47,681 bases of DNA from JAOTYV01 sp041557595. GTDB taxonomy: Bacteria > Pseudomonadota > Alphaproteobacteria > UBA8366. The translations under genes were made by a program, and so were the position numbers. Shown here one piece after another: positions 9,353 through 17,523 of the stretch; the first letter of the stretch is position 1, and each line of letters begins with the position of its first letter. The notes under the pieces were generated by a model. The model was not told the DNA's origin, searched no databases, and worked only from the letters and a program-made list of their open reading frames with translations. The stretch is from positions 1 through 47,681 of the forward strand of contig JBFFGE010000005.1 in the NCBI GenBank assembly GCA_041557595.1, given 5' to 3'.

Positions 9353-10219
9353 ATGGCCATCGAAGTGGTGCCGATGCCGGCGGCGCTCGGCGCGGAAATT
9401 CGCGGGGTAAATCTCGCCGAGACCTTGACCACCGGCGTCGTGGCGGAAATCCGCGCCGCGTGGCTGGAGCACCTTGTCCTGCTGTTTCGTGGTCAGTCTT
9501 TGTCGGACGCGCGACTGTTGGAATTTACCTCACATTTCGGGGACGTCGAATTGCCGCCTAGCCAGCATCTGAACTATTCCAAGGGATCGGGGCAGAAAGC
9601 CGAGGTGCCGCCGGAGATCAATGTGATTTCCAATGTGAAGGAGAATGGCAAGCCGATCGGTCAACTTGGCGCCGGTGAGGCGGTCTGGCATACGGACAGC
9701 GCCTTCTTCGATGTGCCGCCCGCGGGCAGTATCCTCCATGCGCTGGAAATTCCCCCCGCCGGCGGCAACACCAGTTTTCTCAACATGTATGCGGCGCTCG
9801 AGACACTTCCCGCCGATCTTCGCGGCCGGATCGAGGGACGTCGCGTCAAGCACGATCCATCCTATACCAGTACCGGCGCCAAACGGGATGATTTCGACGA
9901 AGTGTCCGATGTACGCGACGCACCGGGCCCATACCATCCGATCATCCGAACCCATCCGGAAACCGGCCGGGCTGCCCTGTACCTGGGTCGGCGGCATAAC
10001 AGCTATATCGAGAATTTTCCCGTGTCCGAGAGCGAGGAAACGCTCGATAAGATCTGGGCTCATACCACAAAGAAGAAATTCGTTTGGGAGCATGTCTGGC
10101 GCGTCGGCGACGTGCTGATGTGGGACAATCGCTGCGCCATGCATCGGCGGGATGCGTTCGACGATGGCGCGCGCCGGGTCATGCATCGCGCCCAAATCAA
10201 GGGTGACAAACCGGTCTAG
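9353..10219 (+). CDS. TauD/TfdA-family Fe(II)/2-oxoglutarate dioxygenase
   Basis: A 288-residue dioxygenase with an intact iron site: His113 and Asp115 in VWHTDSAF and His264 in WDNRCAMH, with Arg279 in MHRAQIKG for 2-oxoglutarate. The start has GGAGGA seven bases upstream. It heads a tight operon: 19 bp to a phytanoyl-CoA-dioxygenase-like gene, then 23 bp to an MDR oxidoreductase. Two different Fe/2OG oxygenases side by side suggest successive hydroxylations of one substrate. It shares the WDNRC signature with the other two TauD proteins here but differs in the middle (about 160-220), where substrate selectivity lies. Confidence 0.9.
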   Translation: MAIEVVPMPAALGAEIRGVNLAETLTTGVVAEIRAAWLEHLVLLFRGQSLSDARLLEFTSHFGDVELPPSQHLNYSKGSGQKAEVPPEINVISNVKENGKPIGQLGAGEAVWHTDSAFFDVPPAGSILHALEIPPAGGNTSFLNMYAALETLPADLRGRIEGRRVKHDPSYTSTGAKRDDFDEVSDVRDAPGPYHPIIRTHPETGRAALYLGRRHNSYIENFPVSESEETLDKIWAHTTKKKFVWEHVWRVGDVLMWDNRCAMHRRDAFDDGARRVMHRAQIKGDKPV

Positions 10220-10238
10220 CGAGAGGGAGCTATCCCAG

Positions 10239-11060
10239 ATGCTACAGACGCCACAGACGCCGTCGCTCGAAATATCGGATGCCGATGTCGAAGCCTATGC
10301 GGAGGACGGGATCGTTTGCCTGCGCGGAGCGTTCGACGCCGAATGGGTTGACCATCTGCGCGCATGCGTCGACCAATGTATCGCCGCGCCCGGTCCGCTG
10401 GCGAAGGACATTACCCGGGATGGCGAGGGGGAATTCGTCAGCGATACCTTCGTCCATGAGCACATACCCGGATTCGACCGTTTCATATGGGAATCGCCGG
10501 CGGCGGAGATCGTCGCCCGGGTGTTGGGGTCGGCGAAAGTCAATCTTCTGTTCGACCAGATCCTGGTAAAGGAACCGGGCAGCACCACGCCTACGATGTG
10601 GCATCACGACCATACCTATTGGCCGGTGGCGGGCGATCAGGTGTGTACCCTGTGGATCGCGCTGGATCCGGTAACGGCGGAAAACGGGGCCGTGGAATAT
10701 ATCCGGGGGTCCCACAAATGGGGGAAGCGCTTCAAGGCCCGGAGTTTTACGGGCGACGACCGCTACAAGGAAGACCTTCCCGAATTGCCGGATATCGACG
10801 GCATGCGGGACCGGTTCGACTTCCTGCAATTCGAGATGGCGCCGGGCGATTGCACGATCCATCACGGGCTGCTCGTCCATGGCGCGCCCGGCAATGAGAC
10901 GGGCGGCCGCCGCCGCGCCTATGTCGCCCGCTGGTGCGGCGACGACGTCACGTACAATCCGAGGCCGAATATTCAACAGATGCTTCGCGACCCGGAGATC
11001 GCGCCGGGCGGACCGTTGGACTGCGACCTTTTTCCGGTGGTTTGGCGGCGGTCTGTATAG
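10239..11060 (+). CDS. phytanoyl-CoA dioxygenase (PhyH) family Fe(II)/2-oxoglutarate oxygenase
   Basis: A 273-residue PhyH-type oxygenase. The iron-binding His122-x-Asp124 is in MWHHDHTYWP, the distal His214 is in LVHGAPGN, and Arg residues around 224-226 fit the 2-oxoglutarate salt bridge. The N-terminal EDGIVCLRGAFD strand is typical of the family, which includes phytanoyl-CoA hydroxylase and ectoine hydroxylase. The start was set to the MLQTP methionine, 19 bp after the preceding dioxygenase stop; upstream in-frame sequence belongs to that gene in another frame. It is the second gene of a three-gene oxygenase operon. Substrate unknown. Confidence 0.88.
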   Translation: MLQTPQTPSLEISDADVEAYAEDGIVCLRGAFDAEWVDHLRACVDQCIAAPGPLAKDITRDGEGEFVSDTFVHEHIPGFDRFIWESPAAEIVARVLGSAKVNLLFDQILVKEPGSTTPTMWHHDHTYWPVAGDQVCTLWIALDPVTAENGAVEYIRGSHKWGKRFKARSFTGDDRYKEDLPELPDIDGMRDRFDFLQFEMAPGDCTIHHGLLVHGAPGNETGGRRRAYVARWCGDDVTYNPRPNIQQMLRDPEIAPGGPLDCDLFPVVWRRSV

Positions 11061-11083
11061 CTCAAGAAAGGGATTTCAATTCA

Positions 11084-12091
11084 ATGAGTTCATCGACGAT
11101 GCGCGCCGTCATCTGCGAGGATTGGTGCGCGTTCGAGGATCTCCGGTTGGGTACCGCGCCGGTGCCCGAAATGCGGCCGGGCGGCGTGCGCATCGCCATT
11201 CGCTACAGCGGCGTCAGTTTTGCGACGACGCTGGTGGTGGCGGGGAAATATCAGCGGCGGCCGCCGCTGCCTTTCGTGCCCGGTACGGAAATCACCGGCG
11301 AGGTGATCGAATGCGCGCCGGGTGTGACACGGTGCAAGCCGGGGGATTTAGTGCTGGCGCCCATCGATTGGGGCGGCTACGCGGAACAGGTCGTGGCGAG
11401 CGAGCACAATGTCCACAGGCTGCCCGACGGATTGCCGCTGGACGCGGCGGTGGCGCTCTGCATTTCCTACCCCACCTCCTATGGCGGGTTGATGTGGCGT
11501 GGCGGTCTGAAGGCGGGCGAAACCCTGCTGGTGCACGGCGCCGCCGGCGGCGTCGGGCTCGCGGCGGTGGAAATCGGCCTTGCCGCGGGGGCGCGGGTCA
11601 TCGCTGTCGCCAGCAGCGAAGAGAAACGTGCGATCCTGGAGGCGCGCGGCGTCGAGGCGGCGATCGAGCCCGAAGGATTTCGCGAACAGGTGGAGCAACT
11701 GACCGATGGCGCCGGGCTGGACGTGGTCTACGATCCGGTCGGCGGCGACGTGACGCGGCCGTCGTTGAGTTGCCTTCGGGTCGGCGGGCGGCTGGTGACG
11801 ATCGGTTTCGCGGGCGGCGATATTCCGAGTGTCCCGCTAAACCTCCTTCTGATCAAAAACATCAGCGTCATGGGCTTCAACTGGGGCGAGTATGTCGGCT
11901 GGGGACTGACCGATCGGCGGGAAAAGTTTTCCGCGCCGGTCGCCGAGATGATGGCGGAGCTGACCGGCTGGTGGCAGGCGGGGAAAATAGCACCAACCGT
12001 TCACCGGAAATTCGATCTTGCCGACTTCGCCGGCGCGATGGCGGAGGTGCGGGAACGGCGCGCGATCGGCCGCGTGGTGCTCACGCCGTAG
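11084..12091 (+). CDS. MDR-superfamily NADPH:quinone oxidoreductase-like protein
   Basis: A 335-residue MDR protein of the quinone oxidoreductase type: GroES-like N-terminal domain (about 1-115), then a Rossmann domain with HGAAGGVG at about 151-158, and no zinc-binding cysteines. The MSSSTMRAV start is preceded by AAGAAAGGG. As the last gene of the dioxygenase/PhyH operon it may reduce an enone or quinoid product of the oxygenases. It is only distantly like the MDR gene at 0.7 kb, so this is not a recent local duplication. Confidence 0.85.
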   Translation: MSSSTMRAVICEDWCAFEDLRLGTAPVPEMRPGGVRIAIRYSGVSFATTLVVAGKYQRRPPLPFVPGTEITGEVIECAPGVTRCKPGDLVLAPIDWGGYAEQVVASEHNVHRLPDGLPLDAAVALCISYPTSYGGLMWRGGLKAGETLLVHGAAGGVGLAAVEIGLAAGARVIAVASSEEKRAILEARGVEAAIEPEGFREQVEQLTDGAGLDVVYDPVGGDVTRPSLSCLRVGGRLVTIGFAGGDIPSVPLNLLLIKNISVMGFNWGEYVGWGLTDRREKFSAPVAEMMAELTGWWQAGKIAPTVHRKFDLADFAGAMAEVRERRAIGRVVLTP

Positions 12092-12106
12092 TCGCGATGC
12101 GTTGCG

Positions 12107-13309
12107 CTACTCCGCCGGCTTCAGACGGTTCAATTCGGACAGGGCCGGGCCGAGAATGAGGCATAACGGCAAGGTCAACAGGACCACGCAGCCGATCACC
12201 GTCATCGTGGTGTCGATGCCGGCCCAATCCGCGAGCACGCCATAGGCGAGCGGCGCGACCAATCCGCACGTGGAACCGAGCGTATACATCAAGCCGAAGG
12301 CGCGGGAATGCTTGTCGTCCTCGATGAGGTCGCCGACCGACCCATAGATCACCGACGATGTGCCGTTTATGAAGACGCCGACGACCGGGAGCAGGAAGAA
12401 TGCGTAAAGCTGCGGCGCGGCGATAATCAGCAGGATGCCGGCGCCTGTCGCAATCTCGGTGATGGCGATGCTGCGCGTAATGCCGACGCGCTCGGCCAGT
12501 ATTCCGCAGGCGAGTTTGCCGCACATCCCGCCGAAGACCGTCACCAGAACGGCCGCCGCGGCCCATTCGGTCGGCACGCCCTTTTCGATCATCAGGAACG
12601 CGACGAAGGTGAGAAAACCGTTACGCGTCGAATTGTCGAGGGCGGCAATAATGCCGAGCGACACGAAACCGGGTTTGTGGCGTATGCCCCATCCTTTGTT
12701 CCCGGCGGCGGCATGGGCTTCCTGCGCGGTGGGGCGCGCGCCCGAACCGGCCTGCAGCAGCAGCACGAACGCGACCCCCGCCACGATCAAGGCGAACACG
12801 CCATAGCCGATCACGGGCGCCTGCCAGGAAAGGCCGAACCCGGTTAGGAGAATGGTGAGGCCCATGAACAGGAATTTGCCGACATCGCCGCAGGAGTTGT
12901 AGGCGCCGAGGGCCGAGCGGCGCCCTGCTCCTGGATAGGCGGCGGTGATCAGCGAAGACGACAGGGGATGTTGCACCGCCGCGCCCAGCCCGGCGAGAAA
13001 AATGAAAACCAGCAGCGACACGAATCCGGTCGAAAATCCCAGGCCGATAAACGCAAGCCCGGCGACCGCGGTGCCGGCGGCCAGCAGAACGCGCTCGCCC
13101 ATGCGCTCGGCGAACAGGCCGGCGGGAATTTGCATGCTCGCCATGGCGACCTTGTTGGCCGAGCGGATCAGGGCGACTTCCGCGTACGACAGGCCGAATG
13201 CTTCGCGCAGCAGCGGCAGCAGCGCGTACAGCATGTCGACGAGGCCGTCATGCAGGCCGTGTACGCCGCAACAGGTGGCGAGCGTGCGTTTGGGTTTTCG
13301 GTGTGCCAT
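12107..13309 (-). CDS. MFS transporter (fosmidomycin-resistance-like branch)
   Basis: A 400-residue polytopic membrane protein with about 12 hydrophobic helices in two halves and a soluble linker rich in Gly/Ala/Arg near the middle (about 185-205). The opening HGLHDGLVDMLYALLPLL resembles the Fsr-like branch of the major facilitator superfamily, and AERMGERVLL matches the loop 2-3 signature region. It is probably an inner-membrane exporter or proton-coupled carrier; substrate unknown. It converges on the oxygenase operon with only 15 bp between stops, and no obvious terminator is visible. Confidence 0.85.
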   Translation of the reverse strand: MAHRKPKRTLATCCGVHGLHDGLVDMLYALLPLLREAFGLSYAEVALIRSANKVAMASMQIPAGLFAERMGERVLLAAGTAVAGLAFIGLGFSTGFVSLLVFIFLAGLGAAVQHPLSSSLITAAYPGAGRRSALGAYNSCGDVGKFLFMGLTILLTGFGLSWQAPVIGYGVFALIVAGVAFVLLLQAGSGARPTAQEAHAAAGNKGWGIRHKPGFVSLGIIAALDNSTRNGFLTFVAFLMIEKGVPTEWAAAAVLVTVFGGMCGKLACGILAERVGITRSIAITEIATGAGILLIIAAPQLYAFFLLPVVGVFINGTSSVIYGSVGDLIEDDKHSRAFGLMYTLGSTCGLVAPLAYGVLADWAGIDTTMTVIGCVVLLTLPLCLILGPALSELNRLKPAE

Positions 13310-13373
13310 GGCGGGCGCAGTCTAAGTCATAAATCCGCAAAAAACATTAGCAAGTGGATGTCGAAGAAGTCGA

Positions 13374-13880
13374 TTAGCCGCCGTGATGGTGCATGTCCTT
13401 GGAGGATTTAGCCGTCGCGCTTTTGACGACAACGTCGACGGTAACAGTGCCTGCCGTTTCGAAGATCAGCGTAAGGGGAAATTTTTCGCCCTGTTTCAGT
13501 TTATTGGTCAGCCGCATCAGCATGATGTGAAGGCCGCCGGGCTCGAGCACTGCGGTTCCGCCGGCGGGGACCGGAATAGCGTCCACCGGACGCATGCGCA
13601 TGATGTCGCCGTCCATGATGTGCGTGTGCAAGGACGCGTGTTCGGCAACCGGCGTCTTGGCGCCAATCAACCGGTCGCTGTTCTTGCCGGCGTTATTCAG
13701 ATTCATATAGGCGACGCCGACGCGACCCTTGCCGATGGTCGCACGCGCCCAGGGCCGATCGATTTCCACTGAGCCCACGCGGAATTCCGCGGAATTGGCA
13801 TGATGGGACCAGGCCGTTGCGGCGGGAAGAAAGCTTACGGCAAATAGCAAATAAACACTGATTTTGGTGTGCTTGGGCAT
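13374..13880 (-). CDS. periplasmic copper chaperone PCu(A)C family protein
   Basis: A 168-residue secreted protein. An N-terminal signal peptide (about 1-25, ending at AWSHH) precedes the cupredoxin-like PCu(A)C domain. The full copper motif is present with exact spacing: His85, ten residues, Met96, twenty-one residues, His118-x-Met120. IDRPWARAT at about 40-48 is the usual entry strand, and a His-rich tail (DMHHHGG) could bind extra metal. Family members deliver Cu(I) to the CuA site of cytochrome c oxidase, usually beside SCO proteins; no SCO or oxidase gene is here. The start has GGAGAG six bases upstream; a longer frame would disrupt the signal peptide. Confidence 0.92.
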   Translation of the reverse strand: MPKHTKISVYLLFAVSFLPAATAWSHHANSAEFRVGSVEIDRPWARATIGKGRVGVAYMNLNNAGKNSDRLIGAKTPVAEHASLHTHIMDGDIMRMRPVDAIPVPAGGTAVLEPGGLHIMLMRLTNKLKQGEKFPLTLIFETAGTVTVDVVVKSATAKSSKDMHHHGG

Positions 13881-14234
13881 TGCTTGTCTCTCCAGCCGAC
13901 ACGGGACACGTGACGCTAGTGAATAAGGCTTGCCATGGCACTGCGGCATGGTGTCGTCCCGGCGACGCCCGCGTTGTCTCTGCCTATTCGAAGATTTTTT
14001 GAAGCGGTATTCTTGACAGGATTTTTAGCCGCCTCCATATGCGAGTCGGATCACCGGAGACGGGCTCCGGAAGCCGTAGTCTGCGTCCGAATGAGGACCG
14101 TGGCGATGGTTGGCCGCGCTGCGCAACCCGTTTCGCGGGGGCGCGAATTCGAACTCGGGACGATGCTGTACGGTCGCCGGCGCAGGTGGTTCACGATTGA
14201 TGAACAACATGTATAGAAAAATTGGAGGCAGCAA
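13881..14234. other. 354-bp divergent intergenic region between copper chaperone and hsp20 genes
   Basis: This stretch contains no convincing gene. It holds the chaperone ribosome site at its left end, a heat-shock-type promoter reading right at 14012-14040, and then about 190 bp that would be the untranslated leader of the first hsp20 message. The leader contains several short hairpins, annotated separately. Confidence 0.8.
14012..14040 (+). promoter_or_regulatory. predicted RpoH (sigma-32)-like promoter for the hsp20 pair
   Basis: CTTGAC at 14012-14017 and CCATAT at 14035-14040, separated by 17 bases, resemble alphaproteobacterial heat-shock promoters (CTTG-rich -35, C/T-rich then AT-rich -10). 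It also reads acceptably as a sigma-70 promoter (TTGACA/CATATG). Placement upstream of two small heat-shock genes favours RpoH. Inferred from sequence only. Confidence 0.55.
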
Positions 14235-14247
14235 ATGGCTTTGTCTC
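14054..14247 (+). promoter_or_regulatory. structured 5' leader of hsp20, candidate RNA thermometer
   Basis: The predicted leader has a CCGGAG/CTCCGG hairpin (14054-14070), a GTTCA/TGAAC hairpin (14189-14205), and a weak six-pair helix in which GAGGCA (14225-14230), containing the Shine-Dalgarno, pairs with TGTCTC inside the coding region (14242-14247), enclosing the ATG in the loop. A G-U pair in this last stem would make it easy to melt. Alphaproteobacterial small heat-shock genes are classically controlled by ROSE thermometers. I do not see the diagnostic ROSE anti-SD sequence, so this is a candidate only. Confidence 0.35.
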
Positions 14248-14660
14248 GGATTCATCCCTTCCAGGCCCTGTTCGATCTGCAACGGGCGCTGGATTCCAGC
14301 CGGAGCAGCGATTGGCTCCGGGGCTCGACCGCCGCGAGAGGCAGTTTTCCGCCGATCAACATGTTTCAGAAGGACGATGATTTCGTAGCGATCATTGAAC
14401 TTCCGGGCGTGAACAAGGCTGATCTCGACATTCAAGCGAAGGGTAACTACATCCGCCTCTCGGGCACAAAGTCTCCAAGTTATCCGGAGAATGTGAGCGC
14501 ACATCGCCGGGAGCGCGTATTTGGGTCCTTCGACAGGACGATTTCCGTGCCGATCAAGATTAATCCGGACGGAATCAAGGCGGAATACCGTGATGGTGTG
14601 CTCGCGCTGTTCATTCCCCGTGCGGAAGAAGACAAACCGCGCAAGGTTCAACTCAGCTGA
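14235..14660 (+). CDS. small heat-shock protein, Hsp20/alpha-crystallin family (first of pair)
   Basis: A 141-residue ATP-independent holdase. The alpha-crystallin domain spans about 40-130 with the IIELPGVNKADLDI strand and the signature YRDGVLALFIPRA near 115-128. The C-terminal V-x-L (KVQLS) is a variant of the I-x-I/V oligomerisation motif. The N-terminus (FQALFDLQRAL) is the amphipathic substrate-binding arm. The start has GGAGG eight bases upstream. It is followed after 41 bp by a second, different hsp20 gene, a common bacterial arrangement that gives co-assembling chaperones. Expression is likely heat-inducible (promoter and leader above). Confidence 0.95.
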   Translation: MALSRIHPFQALFDLQRALDSSRSSDWLRGSTAARGSFPPINMFQKDDDFVAIIELPGVNKADLDIQAKGNYIRLSGTKSPSYPENVSAHRRERVFGSFDRTISVPIKINPDGIKAEYRDGVLALFIPRAEEDKPRKVQLS

Positions 14661-14701
14661 TGTCCCGAGGGGCGGCCGGCAAACGCGAATGAGGTGACAG
14701 G

Positions 14702-15100
14702 ATGGCCAGTAAACAGGAATTGCAGGTTCAGGAAAAACAGGAAATCGCGGAAGGCAAGGAGACTACCATTCCCGCGCGATACTTCGTGCCTCCGACGGAT
14801 ATCTTCGAGGCGGAAGACGCGTTGACCGTCGTGATGGAGGTGCCAGGCGTCACCAAGGACAGCATGACGGTGGACCTTGAGAACGATCAATTGCGGATCG
14901 AGGGAAAAATCGACTATTCGAACTACGAAGGTATGGAACCCGTGTACACCGAATACAATGTGGGCCATTACCAGCGGAGTTTTTCGATTTCCAACAAGAT
15001 TGACCGCGATAGGATCAGCGCTGATTTGGCCGATGGCGTGTTGACGCTGGTTCTGCCGAAGGCCGAGGAAATGAAGCCGCATAAAATTAAGGTGAATTGA
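14702..15100 (+). CDS. small heat-shock protein, Hsp20/alpha-crystallin family (second of pair)
   Basis: A 132-residue Hsp20 with a charged Gln/Lys/Glu-rich N-terminus (about 1-20) instead of the hydrophobic arm of its neighbour. The crystallin domain spans about 28-122, with VVMEVPGVTKDSM and LADGVLTLVLPKAEE, and a canonical C-terminal I-x-V (HKIKVN). GAGGTGACAGG precedes the start. The two partners differ mainly in the N-terminal arm, which suggests distinct roles in a mixed oligomer. A strong hairpin terminator follows at 15135-15180. Confidence 0.95.
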   Translation: MASKQELQVQEKQEIAEGKETTIPARYFVPPTDIFEAEDALTVVMEVPGVTKDSMTVDLENDQLRIEGKIDYSNYEGMEPVYTEYNVGHYQRSFSISNKIDRDRISADLADGVLTLVLPKAEEMKPHKIKVN

Positions 15101-15134
15101 TCCGTCGAAATCCGGGCAACGGTTTTCCGAGGCC

Positions 15135-15180
15135 GGCTGGCGCGGCGTTCTTCCGTAACGCTGCGCCAGCCTATTTCATG
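15135..15180 (+). terminator. rho-independent-like terminator after the hsp20 pair
   Basis: A 15-bp stem (15135-15149 with 15157-15171, one G-U pair, otherwise perfect) with a 7-base loop is followed by a modest T-rich tail (TATTTCATG). It lies 35 bp after the second hsp20 stop and separates the heat-shock operon from egtD. Confidence 0.7.
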
Positions 15181-15325
15181 TTCGGTCCGCTAGATTCTCT
15201 CGCGCACCCCGTTCGGTGTTGGGGCGTCGAAATTTCCACGACGTTTGCAATTGCCGGGAGGATTGCGTTAGGGTGCCGACGAGCCATCTCCCCCCGACAT
15301 AGAGAATCCCTTGCCGAGAGACATC

Positions 15326-16306
15326 ATGAGTCCTCTGGATCGACTGGAATCATTCGACGATTTGGCGCCGGAACCGGACGATTTTCTGGCGGATGTGCTG
15401 GCTGGGTTGAGTCGGCCGCAGAAAAAACTTCCGTGCAAATACATTTATGACGAGAAGGGCTCGCAGCTTTTCGATCAGATTTGCGAATTGCCGGAATACT
15501 ATTTGACGCGCACCGAAATGGCGCTGATCGAGGAGAAAGGCGCTGAAATTGCTGCCTGCGTCGGTCCATCCGCGCAAATCGTCGAATATGGATGCGGCTC
15601 AGTGCAGAAAATACGGCTGCTGCTTGATGCGCTGGAGAAACCGGTTTCGTATGTCGCCGTCGATATATCGCGGGAGCATTTGCTGAATGCAGCCGCGGAG
15701 CTGGCTATGGACTACCCGGAATTGGAGGTGCACGGCTTGTGCGCCGATTTCACAAAACGATTCGATGTTCCGCCCGCGAGCAAGGCGCCGGGCGCGCGCC
15801 GTGTCGGATTCTTTCCAGGCTCGACCCTGGGGAATTTCAATCGCAAGGATGCCGTCGAATTTCTTGCCAGCGCCGCGCAAACCCTCGGCACCGGTGGAGG
15901 CATGATAATTGGCATCGACCTCAAGAAAGACGATGCCCTCTTGAACGCGGCGTATAATGACTCACAGGGGATCACGGCGCAGTTCAATCTGAACCTGCTT
16001 GAGCGAATCAATCGCGAGCTCAAGGGGGACTTCGATATCGGCTCCTTCACCTTCAAGGCGGAATACGAGCATGTGAAAGGTCGGGTCGAGTCTTATCTGT
16101 ATAGCTCGCGCGAACAGACGGTGCGCGTCTACGGGGAAACCTTCAAGTTCGACAAGGGCGAATCGATCCATACCGAGAACTCGCACAAGTACAGCGTTCC
16201 GGAATTTCAGGAACTCGTACACAGCGCCGGTTTCGACCACAAACATGTCTGGACCGACGAAGAACAACTCTTCAGCATTCACTATCTGGAAGTGGCCGCT
16301 CAATAG
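15326..16306 (+). CDS. egtD: L-histidine N-alpha-methyltransferase (EgtD-like)
   Basis: A 326-residue member of the EgtD family, which trimethylates histidine to hercynine with SAM, the first step of ergothioneine synthesis. Visible hallmarks: KYIYDEKGSQLFDQI (about 38-52), the YYLTRTE segment (58-64), the SAM loop EYGCGS (87-92), FFPGSTLGNF and the closing EEQLFSIHYLEVA. Length is normal. A TTG five codons earlier is possible, but the ATG is preferred. The usual partner egtB (sulfoxide synthase) is not adjacent: upstream is the hsp20 pair, and downstream a convergent CoA-transferase with a 7-bp gap. Either egtB lies elsewhere or the product is hercynine. Confidence 0.9.
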   Translation: MSPLDRLESFDDLAPEPDDFLADVLAGLSRPQKKLPCKYIYDEKGSQLFDQICELPEYYLTRTEMALIEEKGAEIAACVGPSAQIVEYGCGSVQKIRLLLDALEKPVSYVAVDISREHLLNAAAELAMDYPELEVHGLCADFTKRFDVPPASKAPGARRVGFFPGSTLGNFNRKDAVEFLASAAQTLGTGGGMIIGIDLKKDDALLNAAYNDSQGITAQFNLNLLERINRELKGDFDIGSFTFKAEYEHVKGRVESYLYSSREQTVRVYGETFKFDKGESIHTENSHKYSVPEFQELVHSAGFDHKHVWTDEEQLFSIHYLEVAAQ

Positions 16307-16313
16307 GGGCGCG

Positions 16314-17510
16314 CTAAACGATCCGCCGCGCCTTTAGCTCGGAAATCCGGTCCGCGTCATATCCAAGCTCGTCAAGCAAGGCGTCCGTGTCCTGGCCGAG
16401 TTCCGGTCCGGGCCGGGCCGGCGTCGGTTCGCCGGTGCGAAACGGGGATTCCAGGAGACGGAATTCGCCGCCATCCTGATGCGTCAGGGTCTGGATCTTC
16501 CCATTCTCGGTGACGAAGGGGTTGTCGAGCGCCTGTTTCACGTCATAGATCGGGGCGGCGGGCACTTGTCCGGCGAAGTGGTCGAGCCACTCATCCGTCG
16601 TCTTGTCAGACAACGCCGTGTCCAGCATGTCCTGGATCAGCGCGCGGTTTTCCAGCCTGTCCTTGAAGGATAGGAAGCGTGCATCCCCGGCCCATTCGGG
16701 CCGGTTCAGTTTTTCGCACAGGGCGGGCCAGAATTTCTCCTTGTTGCACATGATGAAAATCCAGCCGTCCTTGGTCTTGTATTGCGCGCACGGCGTAAGC
16801 GACGGGTGGCCCGATCGCTCTTCGCGGCCCTGGACGTGGCCGGTGTTGAGATACCAGGTCGCCGGATAGGAAACGTTCGAGAGCGCCAGATCGAACAGGC
16901 TGACATCGATATCGCGGCCGGTGCCGGTGGCGCGGGCATTCAGGATCGCCGACACCGTCTGATAGGCGAGCGCCAGTCCCGTCATGATATCGACGATCGA
17001 CAGGCCGAACCGGGTCGGCGGCGTGTCCGGTTCGCCGGTGAGCGAAAAATACCCGGCCTCCGCCTGCATCAGATAATCATAGCCCGGCCATGTGGCGCGG
17101 GGTCCTTCGCGTCCATACGCGGTCAGAAACGAACATACGATGCGCGGGTTCGACGCGCCCAGGGTCGCATAGGTCAGCCCCAGTTTGGCCGGAACGTCGC
17201 CGCGCAGATTACAGGTCACCGCGTCCGCCGTTTTGGCCAGATCGCGGAACACCGCCTGACCTTCGTCGGTCCCGAGGTCGAGCGTGAGGCTGCGTTTGTT
17301 GCGATTGAAGCTTTGATAAAACAGGCTCGCGCTTGTGCTTTCGCCGTCGCCATGGAAAAACGGGCCGACGCTGCGGCCCATGTCGCCGCCGTCCTGCGGG
17401 TTCTCGATCTTGATGACCTCGGCGCCGATGTCGGCGAGATACTGCGTGCCGCAGGGGCCGGCGCCGTATTGTTCGACGGCGAGGATACGCACTCCATCCA
17501 GTGGCAACAT
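16314..17510 (-). CDS. class III (CaiB/BaiF) acyl-CoA transferase
   Basis: A 398-residue family III CoA-transferase, which moves CoA from a donor thioester (often succinyl-CoA) to a carboxylate through an enzyme-bound aspartyl intermediate. The LPLDGVRILAVEQYGAGP opening, the LADIGAEVIKIENP strand, NRNKRSLTLDL and the WPGYDYLMQAEAG block with the candidate nucleophile Asp145 are all present. The MLPLDG start was chosen over a longer frame that overlaps the upstream dehydrogenase. It is the last gene of the minus-strand acyl-CoA operon, 13 bp after the acyl-CoA dehydrogenase, and probably activates the operon's substrate acid. The acid is unknown; itaconate/mesaconate- or methylglutarate-type acids are plausible. 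Confidence 0.92.
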   Translation of the reverse strand: MLPLDGVRILAVEQYGAGPCGTQYLADIGAEVIKIENPQDGGDMGRSVGPFFHGDGESTSASLFYQSFNRNKRSLTLDLGTDEGQAVFRDLAKTADAVTCNLRGDVPAKLGLTYATLGASNPRIVCSFLTAYGREGPRATWPGYDYLMQAEAGYFSLTGEPDTPPTRFGLSIVDIMTGLALAYQTVSAILNARATGTGRDIDVSLFDLALSNVSYPATWYLNTGHVQGREERSGHPSLTPCAQYKTKDGWIFIMCNKEKFWPALCEKLNRPEWAGDARFLSFKDRLENRALIQDMLDTALSDKTTDEWLDHFAGQVPAAPIYDVKQALDNPFVTENGKIQTLTHQDGGEFRLLESPFRTGEPTPARPGPELGQDTDALLDELGYDADRISELKARRIV

Positions 17511-17523
17511 GCGGTCGCTCCGG

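Noticed and set aside
16307..16313. A terminator between egtD and the CoA-transferase
   Set aside because: Only 7 bp separate the converging stops and no hairpin is visible.
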